Source of the DNA: UBA1723 sp045642085 | Lineage (GTDB): Bacteria; Bacteroidota; Bacteroidia; Bacteroidales; Paludibacteraceae | Direction: 5' to 3' | Assembly: GCA_045642085.1 (NCBI GenBank) | Contig: JAZUIF010000107.1 | Location: forward strand, 1-64,000 | Length of the DNA: 64,000 nt | Part shown: in pieces, positions 26,262-35,471 of the stretch | Layout of the letters: the number at the start of each line of letters is the position of its first letter | How positions within the stretch are numbered: position 1 is the stretch's first letter | Made by a program: the position numbers and the translations under genes | Notes under the pieces: model-generated | Told to the model about the DNA's origin: nothing | Database searches by the model: none | The model's input: the letters and a program-made list of their open reading frames with translations, nothing else

Positions 26262-26420
26262 TTATCTCTTCAAAGCTGGCTCGTCAGACACTGTAAGCTT
26301 CTTTCTACCGTGAGCTCTACGTGCAGCAAGTACGCGACGTCCGTTTGGAGTCTCCATTCTTGAACGAAAACCGTGCTTATGTCTTCTCTTTGTGTTCGAA
26401 GGTTGATAAGTTCTTTTCAT
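26262..26420 (-). CDS. rpmH: 50S ribosomal protein L34
   Basis: 52 residues beginning MKRTYQPSNTKRRHKHGFRS and ending EPALKR; the central RMETPNGRRVLAARRAHGRK is the classic L34 sequence. The protein binds 23S rRNA and is extremely basic. The usual partner rnpA does not follow; the gene is alone between the Fic gene and rdgB, with its own terminator. Confidence 0.97.
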   Translation of the reverse strand: MKRTYQPSNTKRRHKHGFRSRMETPNGRRVLAARRAHGRKKLTVSDEPALKR

Positions 26421-26695
26421 TTTATTTTACTTTTTTAATTATTTTCTAACTTTTTGCTTTTCAATATCCTTGAAAATCGGAATGCAAAATTATAGTTTTT
26501 AGAGGATAAAACAAATATTTTCTATCTTTTTTTATGCATTTGTTAATAACTTGGCTTCATATAATGAACGACCAGTTTATTTTCCTTAAATCCTCTATTA
26601 AAAACCATAGGTTTTCTCTATGTCCTCTGTGTTTCATTTCGCTCACTAAGTCTCTACTGGCTCCATCGCTTCCCCCTTTAGGGGGATTGAGAGGG
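26421..26695. other. Intergenic region without a gene
   Basis: No ORF of note. It would contain the rpmH promoter and the end of the rdgB transcript. A small palindrome CCCCCTTTAGGGGG lies near 26671-26684, without a T-run. Confidence 0.5.
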
Positions 26696-27274
26696 CTAAT
26701 TGAGATTGCTCAACGCTTCCTGCATTTTTTCAATGGCTTTGCGTCTGTGCGATATGCTGTTTTTCACCTCATCGTCTAATTCTGCAAGGGTTTTGTCGTA
26801 GCCTTCAGGAATGAAGACGGGATCATATCCGAATCCGTTAGTTCCACGTCGTCCTCTTGTGATTTCACCGTTAAGAGTGCCCTCACAATGGATCTCATAG
26901 TTTGGCATTACCAATGTGATATGAGCTACGAATCGAGCCTTACGGTTTTCCTCCTCATCAAGCACTGCTAGAAGTTTATCGATGTTGGTGCTGTCTGTCG
27001 CACCATCACCTGCGAAACGAGCTGTATAGACTCCCGGAGCACCATCCAACGCATCACACTCAAGTCCACTGTCGTCTGCCATAGTAGGCAAACCAGTTTT
27101 CTCGAATATAAACTTTGCCTTTAGACGAGAGTTTTCAGCGTATGTCGTTCCGTTTTCTTCAGCTGATTCAGTTATTCCAGCCTCTGCCTGTGTGATTAAT
27201 TCAACCTTATCGCCCAAGATAGCTGCAAACTCAGCCACCTTGCCTTTGTTCTTGGTTGCCAAAACTATCTTCAT
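26696..27274 (-). CDS. rdgB: XTP/dITP diphosphatase (non-canonical purine NTP pyrophosphatase)
   Basis: Removes ITP, dITP and XTP from the nucleotide pool to avoid mutagenesis. The 192-residue length is normal. Motifs: N-terminal IVLATKNKGKVAEF, the metal-site ADDSGLECDALDGAPGVYTARF, and GFGYDPVFIPEGYDKTLAEL with C-terminal SHRRKAI. It starts 12 bp after argB and is probably the last gene of porZ-argB-rdgB. Confidence 0.96.
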   Translation of the reverse strand: MKIVLATKNKGKVAEFAAILGDKVELITQAEAGITESAEENGTTYAENSRLKAKFIFEKTGLPTMADDSGLECDALDGAPGVYTARFAGDGATDSTNIDKLLAVLDEEENRKARFVAHITLVMPNYEIHCEGTLNGEITRGRRGTNGFGYDPVFIPEGYDKTLAELDDEVKNSISHRRKAIEKMQEALSNLN

Positions 27275-27286
27275 AGTATCCGAATA

Positions 27287-28051
27287 TTACTTGATTTTAG
27301 TACCGCCGCTTAGGATATGGTTAGCTGAAGTGATTACCACTTCCTTCACTCCCTTGCTGATAGCTGTAAACGCATTGTCAAGCTTAGGGATCATACCACC
27401 ACTGATTGTTCCGTCGGCTTTATATGCCTCGAAATCTGGCTTAGTGATCAAAGGGATAACTGATGAATCATCGTTCTCATCCTTCAACACACCATCCTTC
27501 TCAAAGCAGTAGATTAGCGATACATCAAATCTCTTCGCCAACGCTACAGCTGCCTCCTGAGCGATTGTGTCGGCATTTGTATTTAGAAGGTTACCCTTTC
27601 CGTCGTGAGTGATTGGAGAAAGGACAGGGACGATTCCACGAGCGATTAGATCAGCAAGGATCTCTGTGTTCACCTCTCTTACATCACCAACAAAACCATA
27701 ATCAATTGGATTTGGCTTACGCTTGTTGCTTCTCATATAATTGATATCAGCACCAGTCAAACCAAGTGAGTTGATGCCGTTAGCCTGTAGCTGAGCTACG
27801 ATATTCTTGTTGACAAGACCAGCGTACACCATAGTAACGACCTTAAGCATCTCTGCATCAGTGATACGACGGCCCTCCACCATCTTAGTCTCAATTCCAA
27901 GTTTCTCTGCCACCTTTGTAGCGCTACGACCACCACCGTGGACAAGCACCTTATTTCCCTCAATCTTAGAGAACTGCTCCAATAGACTCTTAAGTGTAGC
28001 TTCCTCCTCTACAATCTTACCGCCTACTTTTATCAATGTTAGTTTTTCCAT
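27287..28051 (-). CDS. argB: Acetylglutamate kinase
   Basis: Phosphorylates N-acetylglutamate, the second step of arginine synthesis. 254 residues from the Met at 28051 (MEKLTLIKVGGK); an in-frame Met six codons upstream would overlap the preceding gene. The amino acid kinase fold is shown by IKVGGKIVEEE, the ring VHGGGRSATKVAEKLG, and the C-terminal SGGMIPKLDNA. The ATG lies one base after the stop of porZ, so the two are translationally close. No other arg genes are in the window. Confidence 0.95.
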   Translation of the reverse strand: MEKLTLIKVGGKIVEEEATLKSLLEQFSKIEGNKVLVHGGGRSATKVAEKLGIETKMVEGRRITDAEMLKVVTMVYAGLVNKNIVAQLQANGINSLGLTGADINYMRSNKRKPNPIDYGFVGDVREVNTEILADLIARGIVPVLSPITHDGKGNLLNTNADTIAQEAAVALAKRFDVSLIYCFEKDGVLKDENDDSSVIPLITKPDFEAYKADGTISGGMIPKLDNAFTAISKGVKEVVITSANHILSGGTKIK

Positions 28052-28052
28052 T

Positions 28053-30419
28053 TTATCTGATAATTGCAAATTTCATATGTTTTGTCTCAACCAATCCATC
28101 CTCATCTGGAGAAGTTGTCACGAAGATATTGTACACTCCTGTTGGCAGACGAGTTCCGTCGCTTCTGCGTGCAGAGAATCTGTACGTACCACCCTTGCTG
28201 ATTCCGTTCTCAATCACCATTCCACGTTGATCAGTGATTCTGACGTTGCTCTCTTCCATCAATCCTTTGATCTCAACATCACCATCATAATCAGAACGGA
28301 CAGGGTTAGGATAAACAACCATATCATCGAAATCCTCCTCTGGGAATGAAGAATCAGTAGCATACATCGACAAACCAGCATCTGTCATAATATAAAGGAC
28401 ACCTGTCGCTCTATCATAATCGATATCCATCACATTATTTGATGGCAATGGAGAGTTTTTCGTAGTGTAGTTCTGAAGAATCTTATCTCCGTTAGGCGAC
28501 ACAAGGAATACACCGTTACCCTCGGTAGCGATCCACTTTCTGTTTTTTCCATCCACCTGAATCTTTCTGACCTTATCAGAAGCCAACAGATAATCGGCAT
28601 ATCGACTGTCATCCTCACGTGTGATCTTAGGGCGCACATAAGTCTCCTTATCGTTGAAGATACCCTTGACATTTCTCATAATGAAAGGTCCCTGAGATGT
28701 TGCTATCCACAAATCACCTTTAAGGTCTTCCTCCACACTGAAGATGCTCACAGGTATCAATGATTCCATCACGCCATCTTCTGCATATTTGAATGACGTG
28801 ATAAGCTTAGTCTTATCATCTTTGTCGTCGAAAGGAGTCTTATTCAAATCAAACACACAAATTGACGCACTCTTATACTCTGCAATAACAAATTCAATTC
28901 CAGACTTAGTGCGATAATGGAAATGAGCAGATGGCTGATTCAAGAATTTTCTATGGCTTAATTCATGCCACTCACCCGTAGTATCCATCACATAGATTAG
29001 ATTTCCGTTTGACTCAGGATTTGTCACAAACAAGTTGTGATCATCATCGTACCACGCACACTCTATCTTTGTACATCTTGAAGAAGATGGTGTGGCTTGG
29101 AACGCACTATTATTCTTGTCGTGAATCTTTACAAGAGAATCATTATAGAATTCATGCAATCCCCACCAAGTAGGCACAAAAATATGATTGTCATCTTCAG
29201 GGTCTACCATCAATCTATATGCAGAGTTGAAACTATATCTTGAGTTGCTTAGCAACACAGAATCACGAAACAAGAAATCTCTCATATGATGCCAATGTCC
29301 ATTTCTTGTATAATCCGCAACAGCCGGAGTATAATAGCCATCGTTTCCAGTTAGATATATCTCTCCGTTGATCACCTGTATTGAATAATATCCATTCTGG
29401 CTTGGAGTGTCGAACACAACCGCCTTGGAAAGACTTGCATCTGGATCCTCTATTGACATATCCACACTTCTCAAACCACCAGCTGATATCCATACCACAT
29501 TATCGTCAGTGTCGTATACGGCAATATCCGACGGAAAATCTCTATATTTCACGTCGCCAAGATTATCCTTATGGAATGCCATAATACTCGAGCCAGTGGT
29601 AGCAGTCAGTCTATCATTATAGACCTGTATTTTCTTAGGTGTGATCTCTTTTGTGTTAACAATCACCCATGTTCCATCATCAAGACGTGAATATAATGCC
29701 ACATTAGTTAGTATAAGGATATGGCCTGTGGCACACTCCATCTGCTTGATCTCAACAGTGTCTGTAGGACATTCTACAGGCAACGGAAGTAAATTCCAAG
29801 TACCATAATCGTTGGCATTAGATCCTTTTTTACAAACTTTTAATTTTCTTTTTGTACAACTGCTTTTGTCTGCCATCAAAGCATAAATGTCACCATTCAA
29901 GATGACAGTCTGATAGACTACTTCATAATCTCCGTTGTCTCCAATAATGTATGTGTCGAGAATCTCTCTCTTTCTAGTGTTGTATACTACTATTCCTGCA
30001 TCCAAAGAAATGTAGACGTAATCACCGTCGACTTTCAAGCTGTTGACTTTTTTTCCACTGATGTCACTTTCTTTGATTGACTCATCACTATATGTCACAC
30101 CATCCACCAATAGGTCGATTGTCATATTGGAATGGATAATGAACAATGTTTTAGTAGACTCAACATATTCCACCAATTCTATAGTAGACGTACTCAATCC
30201 ATCAAGAGTTGACAATGGTTTTGCCTCTTTTGTCTTTTTGTCGTAACTATACATTCCTCCGTCGGCTACTACATATACTTTATCTTTCGACGGAATGATG
30301 CTAGTTATTTTATTATAGGAACAAACAGATTGCCATTCTCCTGGTGCAATATTAAGTTTTGCTGACGCAGATACTGCTGCAACAAATAATACAATAACGG
30401 TATAGATGAATCTACGCAT
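28053..30419 (-). CDS. porZ: PorZ-type beta-propeller component of the type IX secretion system
   Basis: 788 residues with a signal peptide (MRRFIYTVIVLFVAAVSASA). The mature N-terminus (GEWQSVCSYNKITSIIPSKD, VYVVADGGMYSYDKKTKEAK) matches the PorZ N-terminal propeller pattern. Propeller-like repeats follow, including DLWIATSQGPFI and KWIATEGNGVFLVSPNG, the latter typical of two-component-regulator propellers, and the end has a sorting-type domain (MVVYPNPVRSDYDGDVEI...TGVYNIFVTT). In Porphyromonas gingivalis PorZ is a surface member of the T9SS attachment complex that presents A-LPS to the sortase. It precedes argB by 1 bp. A T9SS cargo with a similar propeller is the alternative. Confidence 0.78.
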   Translation of the reverse strand: MRRFIYTVIVLFVAAVSASAKLNIAPGEWQSVCSYNKITSIIPSKDKVYVVADGGMYSYDKKTKEAKPLSTLDGLSTSTIELVEYVESTKTLFIIHSNMTIDLLVDGVTYSDESIKESDISGKKVNSLKVDGDYVYISLDAGIVVYNTRKREILDTYIIGDNGDYEVVYQTVILNGDIYALMADKSSCTKRKLKVCKKGSNANDYGTWNLLPLPVECPTDTVEIKQMECATGHILILTNVALYSRLDDGTWVIVNTKEITPKKIQVYNDRLTATTGSSIMAFHKDNLGDVKYRDFPSDIAVYDTDDNVVWISAGGLRSVDMSIEDPDASLSKAVVFDTPSQNGYYSIQVINGEIYLTGNDGYYTPAVADYTRNGHWHHMRDFLFRDSVLLSNSRYSFNSAYRLMVDPEDDNHIFVPTWWGLHEFYNDSLVKIHDKNNSAFQATPSSSRCTKIECAWYDDDHNLFVTNPESNGNLIYVMDTTGEWHELSHRKFLNQPSAHFHYRTKSGIEFVIAEYKSASICVFDLNKTPFDDKDDKTKLITSFKYAEDGVMESLIPVSIFSVEEDLKGDLWIATSQGPFIMRNVKGIFNDKETYVRPKITREDDSRYADYLLASDKVRKIQVDGKNRKWIATEGNGVFLVSPNGDKILQNYTTKNSPLPSNNVMDIDYDRATGVLYIMTDAGLSMYATDSSFPEEDFDDMVVYPNPVRSDYDGDVEIKGLMEESNVRITDQRGMVIENGISKGGTYRFSARRSDGTRLPTGVYNIFVTTSPDEDGLVETKHMKFAIIR

Positions 30420-30458
30420 GAGTCTACTATATTAAAATTTACTGCAAATATAAAAAAA

Positions 30459-30488
30459 GCAAGGATAGAATTCGCATTCTATCCTTGC
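30459..30488 (-). terminator. Terminator of the GH26 gene
   Basis: 13-bp perfect stem GCAAGGATAGAAT/ATTCTATCCTTGC with loop TCGC and a T-run on the minus strand, 24 bp after the GH26 stop and before porZ. Confidence 0.88.
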
Positions 30489-30511
30489 TTTTATCCATAT
30501 ATCAAGATTTT

Positions 30512-33280
30512 TTACTTGATAACCTTGAAAATCTTCTCTCCATCTTCAGATGAAACAACTGCTGTATATACACCCTTGCTCCATGACTTTGTAGAAATCT
30601 CTACCTGTCCGTTTACTGGAGAAGATGCAATCACTCTACCTGCAATGTCGACAACCTTAACTGATGAGTTCTCTGCTACCACCATCATGAAATCCTTAAC
30701 TGGATTTGGATAGATAGCGACACTGTTCTCAGCTGGTGCCTGCTCAACATCCGAATAATTATCCCATCCTGGCATCTCGTCAAGAGAGATTACGTTCTTG
30801 TGACCCATCACCTTCTTCCACTCATCGTTAGAAGTCTGATCAGCGAAACCGCTTCCCCAGCTCTGGTACCAAGGCATCATCCAGCTCCACATTGCCTCAT
30901 CTTCAACACATGCATCTGCATCTACCACTGGTCCGTTCTCACTCAAAGCAATTAGCTTCTTGTAACCTGACATCTTCTTCAAATTGTTGAATACTACATA
31001 GTTTGACTGATAATCGAATGCCTTGTTGTAGATATCGATTGAGATGACATCATAGTTGCTTTCTCCTGGATTCCAACCTGTATCTGCCACGCTCTGTGGA
31101 TTCCATACCCAGATTAGATTGTGTACTCCCTTCACGTCTACCATCTCATGACGGATAAGCTGGTAAAGTTTTGCATAGTTCGCACCTCCTTGTGTGCCCC
31201 ACCAGAACCATCCTCCTGATGCCTCATGCAATGGACGGAAAATACCTGCGATACCCTTTGCCTGCAATGCAAGGAAATAATCAGCAATCACATCAATATC
31301 TGCGATCATATTATTGTAGATATCAGACTTAGTATTCCATGAACCGTCTGCATTCATAGCACCTGTAAAATCAAAATCAGTGTACTCTTTAGAGTTACCA
31401 CTTTGTGTATAAAAACAATCTGTCTTGTACGATGGATCACGCCAGTGCCATGTGAAAGCAGGAATACCACCAAGGCTCCACAAATCTTCCATTAGAGACA
31501 TAGATTTCTCTGTATAGTCTTTGAACCATGTATCATTAGGCTTATAAGCACTCTGACCTGTAGCGTTCATGAAATCTACACCTCCAAGAGCAGGATACTT
31601 TCCACTTCTTGTGTAAACCTCTTTGTAATCCTCATGGTTCTTGAATGTTCCGTCTGAACCATCCATGCTTCCTGCCATGAATCCTGAGATGATATTCTTT
31701 CCGAAATTCTCCTTCAAGAATGCATATAGTTTCTGTGCCGACTCTGTCGCCTCAGAATCTGACATTGCAGATGGCTTAACTGTCTGAACTACTGCTGGAT
31801 TAACCTCCATATAGTCGACTACCCACCATGTCCAACCTGGAACAACTGAGATTGTCTGCCTACCCTTCTTTAGTTTGAATGTTCCGACCTCGTGTGCACC
31901 GTTGATATTGATAGCGACGTCTACACTTGTACCGTCAGCCAACTTAACTGTACAAACCTTGCCTGCATCGTAAGGGATAGCACCACCAAGTACGATGTCA
32001 TAATTACCGTCGGCAGGAATATCAAATTCAAAATTTAGAGATCCGTTAGCCTCCTGGATTGAAACTGCCTTACCTCCTGAGCAAACCTCTGAACCAACCT
32101 CTACACCGCCTGTATAATCAGCACACTCAGCCTCGATATGAGAAGCAGTGTTTAGCGAGCAGGGATCATCAACAAGGACAACTCCTTTGTATGTTCCCCA
32201 GTCCTTCATATCCTCAAGAGTGATGATACGCTCATCCTCCATGTTGCTCTTCCATACAGAGTTGGAAGTCTGGCTGATAAACTTGTCATCTCCCCAACTG
32301 TCGTACCAAGGCATCCACCAGCTCCAGACAGCACCATCTTTGTGCATATTCTGGACATCAGGAATTGGTCCGTTCTCCGAAAGAGCGATCATCTTGTCGT
32401 CGCCCATCAAAGTCTTGATCTTATTGAAGTAGTTGACCAATGATCCGTTGTCGTTAGCACTCTTATAAACGTCTACTGAGATAAAGTCGCAATACTCGTC
32501 GCCTGGATACCAAGATGGCTCAAGCACGTTTTCATCGTATGGAGCCTTGTTAAGACGCTCGATATTCCAAACCCATAGACAGTTGTTGACACCGTTTTCC
32601 TTAACCATACGGTTGTACATCAACTTGTAAAGAGCCTTATACTGCTCAGCTGTACCGATACCCCACCAGAACCAAGCTCCTGAAGCCTCGTGAAGTGGGC
32701 GCCAGATACAAGCGACACCATCCTCCTGTAGTTTAAGGAATACCTGCGACGCTGCATCAATATCCTTAATCATTGTCTTATAAGCCTCACTCTTTGTATC
32801 CCATTCAGTAGTACCAGACTTGAATGCTGAACGGAAATCAAATTTAGCCTGAGTATTGTGATTTTCTGTCTCACGGCTTGGATCCTTCCAGTGCCATGTG
32901 AAAGCAGGGATACCACCCTTCTGATATAGTTCCTTTGCAAGAGCGACGCAAGTCTCAGTATAGCTCTGGTACCAAGAATCATTCTCATTTGTACCAGTAA
33001 GCATAAGAAGGTCAAGGCCAACAAGAGCTGGCTGCTTACCCGACTTCTCAACTACCGCAGCAAAGTCCTTCTGATTCTTTAGTGCAGACGCACCATCCAT
33101 GTCTCCAGTCTGAACACCAGAAACTGTCTTCTTTCCATAATTGTCATACAAAAACTTGTAAACCTTCTTAGCACCATCTGTGCTACCAGTCACTGGAACC
33201 TGGCTAATTGCGGCTGAGGCTGTACCTCCCATGCCAAGCATTGCCACGCATGCAAAATAATTTAGTAATTTCTTATCCAT
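30512..33280 (-). CDS. Secreted tandem GH26 beta-mannanase-type enzyme with CBM and T9SS domain
   Basis: 922 residues with a signal peptide (about 1-23). Two GH26 catalytic domains, about 30-370 and 505-840, each have the acid/base in RPLHEASG (E198 and E686) and the nucleophile in IALSENGP (E302 and E781), plus GGIPAFTWHW. Between them (about 375-495) is a CBM35/CBM6-type module (HIEAECADYTGGVEVGS...). The type-A T9SS domain ends the protein (SVAIYPNPVKDFMMVV...KIFKVIK). GH26 members mostly cut beta-mannan, some beta-1,3 xylan or mixed glucan. Both domains keep their catalytic residues, so both should be active. A TACCTTTG box (33369-33376) lies upstream. Confidence 0.92.
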   Translation of the reverse strand: MDKKLLNYFACVAMLGMGGTASAAISQVPVTGSTDGAKKVYKFLYDNYGKKTVSGVQTGDMDGASALKNQKDFAAVVEKSGKQPALVGLDLLMLTGTNENDSWYQSYTETCVALAKELYQKGGIPAFTWHWKDPSRETENHNTQAKFDFRSAFKSGTTEWDTKSEAYKTMIKDIDAASQVFLKLQEDGVACIWRPLHEASGAWFWWGIGTAEQYKALYKLMYNRMVKENGVNNCLWVWNIERLNKAPYDENVLEPSWYPGDEYCDFISVDVYKSANDNGSLVNYFNKIKTLMGDDKMIALSENGPIPDVQNMHKDGAVWSWWMPWYDSWGDDKFISQTSNSVWKSNMEDERIITLEDMKDWGTYKGVVLVDDPCSLNTASHIEAECADYTGGVEVGSEVCSGGKAVSIQEANGSLNFEFDIPADGNYDIVLGGAIPYDAGKVCTVKLADGTSVDVAININGAHEVGTFKLKKGRQTISVVPGWTWWVVDYMEVNPAVVQTVKPSAMSDSEATESAQKLYAFLKENFGKNIISGFMAGSMDGSDGTFKNHEDYKEVYTRSGKYPALGGVDFMNATGQSAYKPNDTWFKDYTEKSMSLMEDLWSLGGIPAFTWHWRDPSYKTDCFYTQSGNSKEYTDFDFTGAMNADGSWNTKSDIYNNMIADIDVIADYFLALQAKGIAGIFRPLHEASGGWFWWGTQGGANYAKLYQLIRHEMVDVKGVHNLIWVWNPQSVADTGWNPGESNYDVISIDIYNKAFDYQSNYVVFNNLKKMSGYKKLIALSENGPVVDADACVEDEAMWSWMMPWYQSWGSGFADQTSNDEWKKVMGHKNVISLDEMPGWDNYSDVEQAPAENSVAIYPNPVKDFMMVVAENSSVKVVDIAGRVIASSPVNGQVEISTKSWSKGVYTAVVSSEDGEKIFKVIK

Positions 33281-33576
33281 AATCCTTTTGTTTTATTCTA
33301 CCAACATACAAACAAATATATACATACTTTTCTATTTTTTTAACAAAACCAACATTGTTTTGTTGCGACAAAGGTAGATTACTGCACAAAAAAGAGTGAG
33401 TAAAATTGTTTCACAAATATGGAAGATTGTTTCAGAGTACGATTTTCTGTGAATCTACTTCACAAAACGTCATTTTATTAAGAAAATCACTAAAAAACAC
33501 GCTAAATTTTATTATGTTGATTTTCAATATTTTGTATAACTTTTTGCATTTTTTATGCAAAAATACGTTTGAAAAG

Positions 33577-33607
33577 TTTGCTGTAAAGCAGAAAAACGCT
33601 ACCTTTG
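33577..33607 (+). promoter_or_regulatory. Initiator tRNA promoter
   Basis: TTTG (33577-33580) and TACCTTTG (33600-33607) are 19 nt apart, matching the -33/-7 Bacteroidetes form. The leader then carries GCAATTCAGAAATG as in tRNA-Leu. The rest of 33281-33576 is AT-rich, with the GH26 promoter region and no gene. Confidence 0.75.
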
Positions 33608-33637
33608 CAGTGCAATTCAGAAATGAGTTGAATGGAT

Positions 33638-33710
<73 letters not shown>

Positions 33711-33718
33711 CTAAGAAG

Positions 33719-33741
33719 AGACGGGTGATTCCCGTCTTTTT
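33719..33741 (+). terminator. Terminator of tRNA-fMet
   Basis: AGACGGG/CCCGTCT stem followed by TTTTTTC, nine bases after the tRNA. Confidence 0.85.
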
Positions 33742-33824
33742 TCATTTTAAACAATAATGAATTACTAAAACCTCATTTTTAACCTATTTTTCCCTTACAT
33801 TTGTAAATCATAAATTAGATCAAT

Positions 33825-34202
33825 ATGAAGATAAGAAATATCATAATTGCCACATTGTTGGCTCTATTTGCAATCTCTTGCGCATCTCCAAAACCAACTC
33901 CTGCAGAACGTTTGACTGAAATGAGTGAGTATCTCGACAATAGTGAGACTAAATATTCAGAGGAAGAATGGGAAGTATTGGGTCTTGAAATCGAGGAGAT
34001 CGAAGATGAGATACAGAAAAACAAAGATAAGTATTCAGAGGAAGAGATCAGGAAAATTAATCGTCTGAAAGGCAAGTGTCTTGCTAAGATGGCAAAGAAG
34101 GCGGCCAATGATCTTGCAGGTGAAATTGGTAATTTCCTTCAGGAGTCGGAAAGCATACTTGGAGGATTCATGGAGGAGATTAATAAGGGTAAAGAGGAGT
34201 AG
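33825..34202 (+). CDS. Small acidic lipoprotein of unknown function
   Basis: 125 residues. The signal MKIRNIIIATLLALFAISC has a lipobox ending at C19. The mature part is Glu/Lys-rich and helical, with a doubled motif: ETKYSEEEWEVLGLEIEE and KDKYSEEEIRKINRLKGK, likely forming a helical hairpin or coiled coil. I do not recognise the family. TACATTTG (33796-33803) upstream fits a -7 box. Only 3 bp separate it from the next lipoprotein gene, so they form an operon. Confidence 0.75.
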   Translation: MKIRNIIIATLLALFAISCASPKPTPAERLTEMSEYLDNSETKYSEEEWEVLGLEIEEIEDEIQKNKDKYSEEEIRKINRLKGKCLAKMAKKAANDLAGEIGNFLQESESILGGFMEEINKGKEE

Positions 34203-34205
34203 GTT

Positions 34206-35390
34206 ATGAAGAAAAAATCATTTTTATTCTTAGTTTCATGTGTCTTGATGGCGATTTGTGTCGGCTGTGGTGGAAATTCAAAGTCATCAGAAACGGCTAC
34301 ATCTCAAGACACCACTGAGATTGGTGTGGATGAGGATTTGCCTGAAGTGGTGCATAAGGTAGAAAGGGGATCGGTTGTATATGCGTCAGTAAAAGACACT
34401 TTGCGTTTGGATTCTATTGTCTACGATATTGTCAAAGATTGGGGCGAATATAAACAGACATCACATTATTGTATTCCGCAAGCATGGTCCACTGATACTG
34501 CAGTGTCGAACAATATCAATAATGCAATTCTTGATGAGTTGGAAATTGATAATCCGACGTTGCTGACGTCAGATTGGCTCCGTGATGTAAGTTTTAAGGT
34601 AGATACGGATTCGACTATTCTTCACCTAAATTTGAAATGGGAGTGGTTTGCATCCAAAGGTGAAGTAAATCATCAAAGTGATCTGTTTTTCAATATGGAA
34701 GACGGAACAAAAATTGAGTGTCGAAAATTCCCTTTCTCCGCTCTTTTCACAACGAAGGGTTACATCGAGTTTCTTCAGTCAATAAATTGGTTCAATAAGT
34801 TCCACGATGCAGTGGTCAAAGGATATAATGACTTCAACAAACAATATCCTGATGAGTATAGCAATGATGTTTTATTGAGTGAAATAGAAAGAGTTTACGA
34901 CTCTCGACTTTGGGATATTGACTACGAGGTCAAGGATGGAACAATTTCATTTTGGAGAGAGAAAGAAATAGGATCCGTTTTTGGCGGTGGTGGACAATCA
35001 GAGTTTGAGCCTCATCTCTACGAAGAGTGTAAACTGAGTGCATTGGATCCCTATCTTAATGATGTGGGCAAAGAGGTTTTGAGATTGGATAGCATGAAAT
35101 TCATCCAGCAAAAACTACGAGAGAAGCAACTTTGGGAAGAGGTCGACAATTATGCGTATGCGGAGGTCGACGGAGTAAGATTTGGTATCAATATGTCGGA
35201 TTCATTGAATATGACAGGACATGTCTTCTTTAAGAGAAGATGTGAGCAAATAAAAGGATTCGTTGCTGAGGACAATTTCCAGATGACAAGCAAGAGTGGT
35301 GAGCATTTCAGATTCCCGACGGAGAAAGCTATCACAAAGATGTCGGAATGGAATGAGTCTAAATATAAATTGCATCAGGAATGGCGATAG
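34206..35390 (+). CDS. Lipoprotein of unknown function
   Basis: 394 residues; signal peptide with lipobox CVGC (C21) followed by a Ser/Thr-rich spacer. The body (about 70-280) resembles extracytoplasmic RsiV/DUF3298-like proteins in general pattern (SIVYDIVKDWGEYKQTSHYCIP, then alternating beta strands with HQSDLFFNMEDGTKI), but I cannot confirm this. Second gene of a lipoprotein pair; the shared operon suggests a joint role at the cell envelope. Confidence 0.7.
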   Translation: MKKKSFLFLVSCVLMAICVGCGGNSKSSETATSQDTTEIGVDEDLPEVVHKVERGSVVYASVKDTLRLDSIVYDIVKDWGEYKQTSHYCIPQAWSTDTAVSNNINNAILDELEIDNPTLLTSDWLRDVSFKVDTDSTILHLNLKWEWFASKGEVNHQSDLFFNMEDGTKIECRKFPFSALFTTKGYIEFLQSINWFNKFHDAVVKGYNDFNKQYPDEYSNDVLLSEIERVYDSRLWDIDYEVKDGTISFWREKEIGSVFGGGGQSEFEPHLYEECKLSALDPYLNDVGKEVLRLDSMKFIQQKLREKQLWEEVDNYAYAEVDGVRFGINMSDSLNMTGHVFFKRRCEQIKGFVAEDNFQMTSKSGEHFRFPTEKAITKMSEWNESKYKLHQEWR

Positions 35391-35410
35391 TAGACATATA
35401 GAATATATTC

Positions 35411-35446
35411 AAAAATAGGCAACCCAAAACGGATTGCCTATTTTTA
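35411..35446. terminator. Bidirectional terminator between the lipoprotein operon and hflX
   Basis: AAAAATAGGCAA/TTGCCTATTTTT stem with A/T tails in both directions, between convergent genes. Confidence 0.85.
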
Positions 35447-35471
35447 TTTTGCATTCAGCATTTATAATTCA

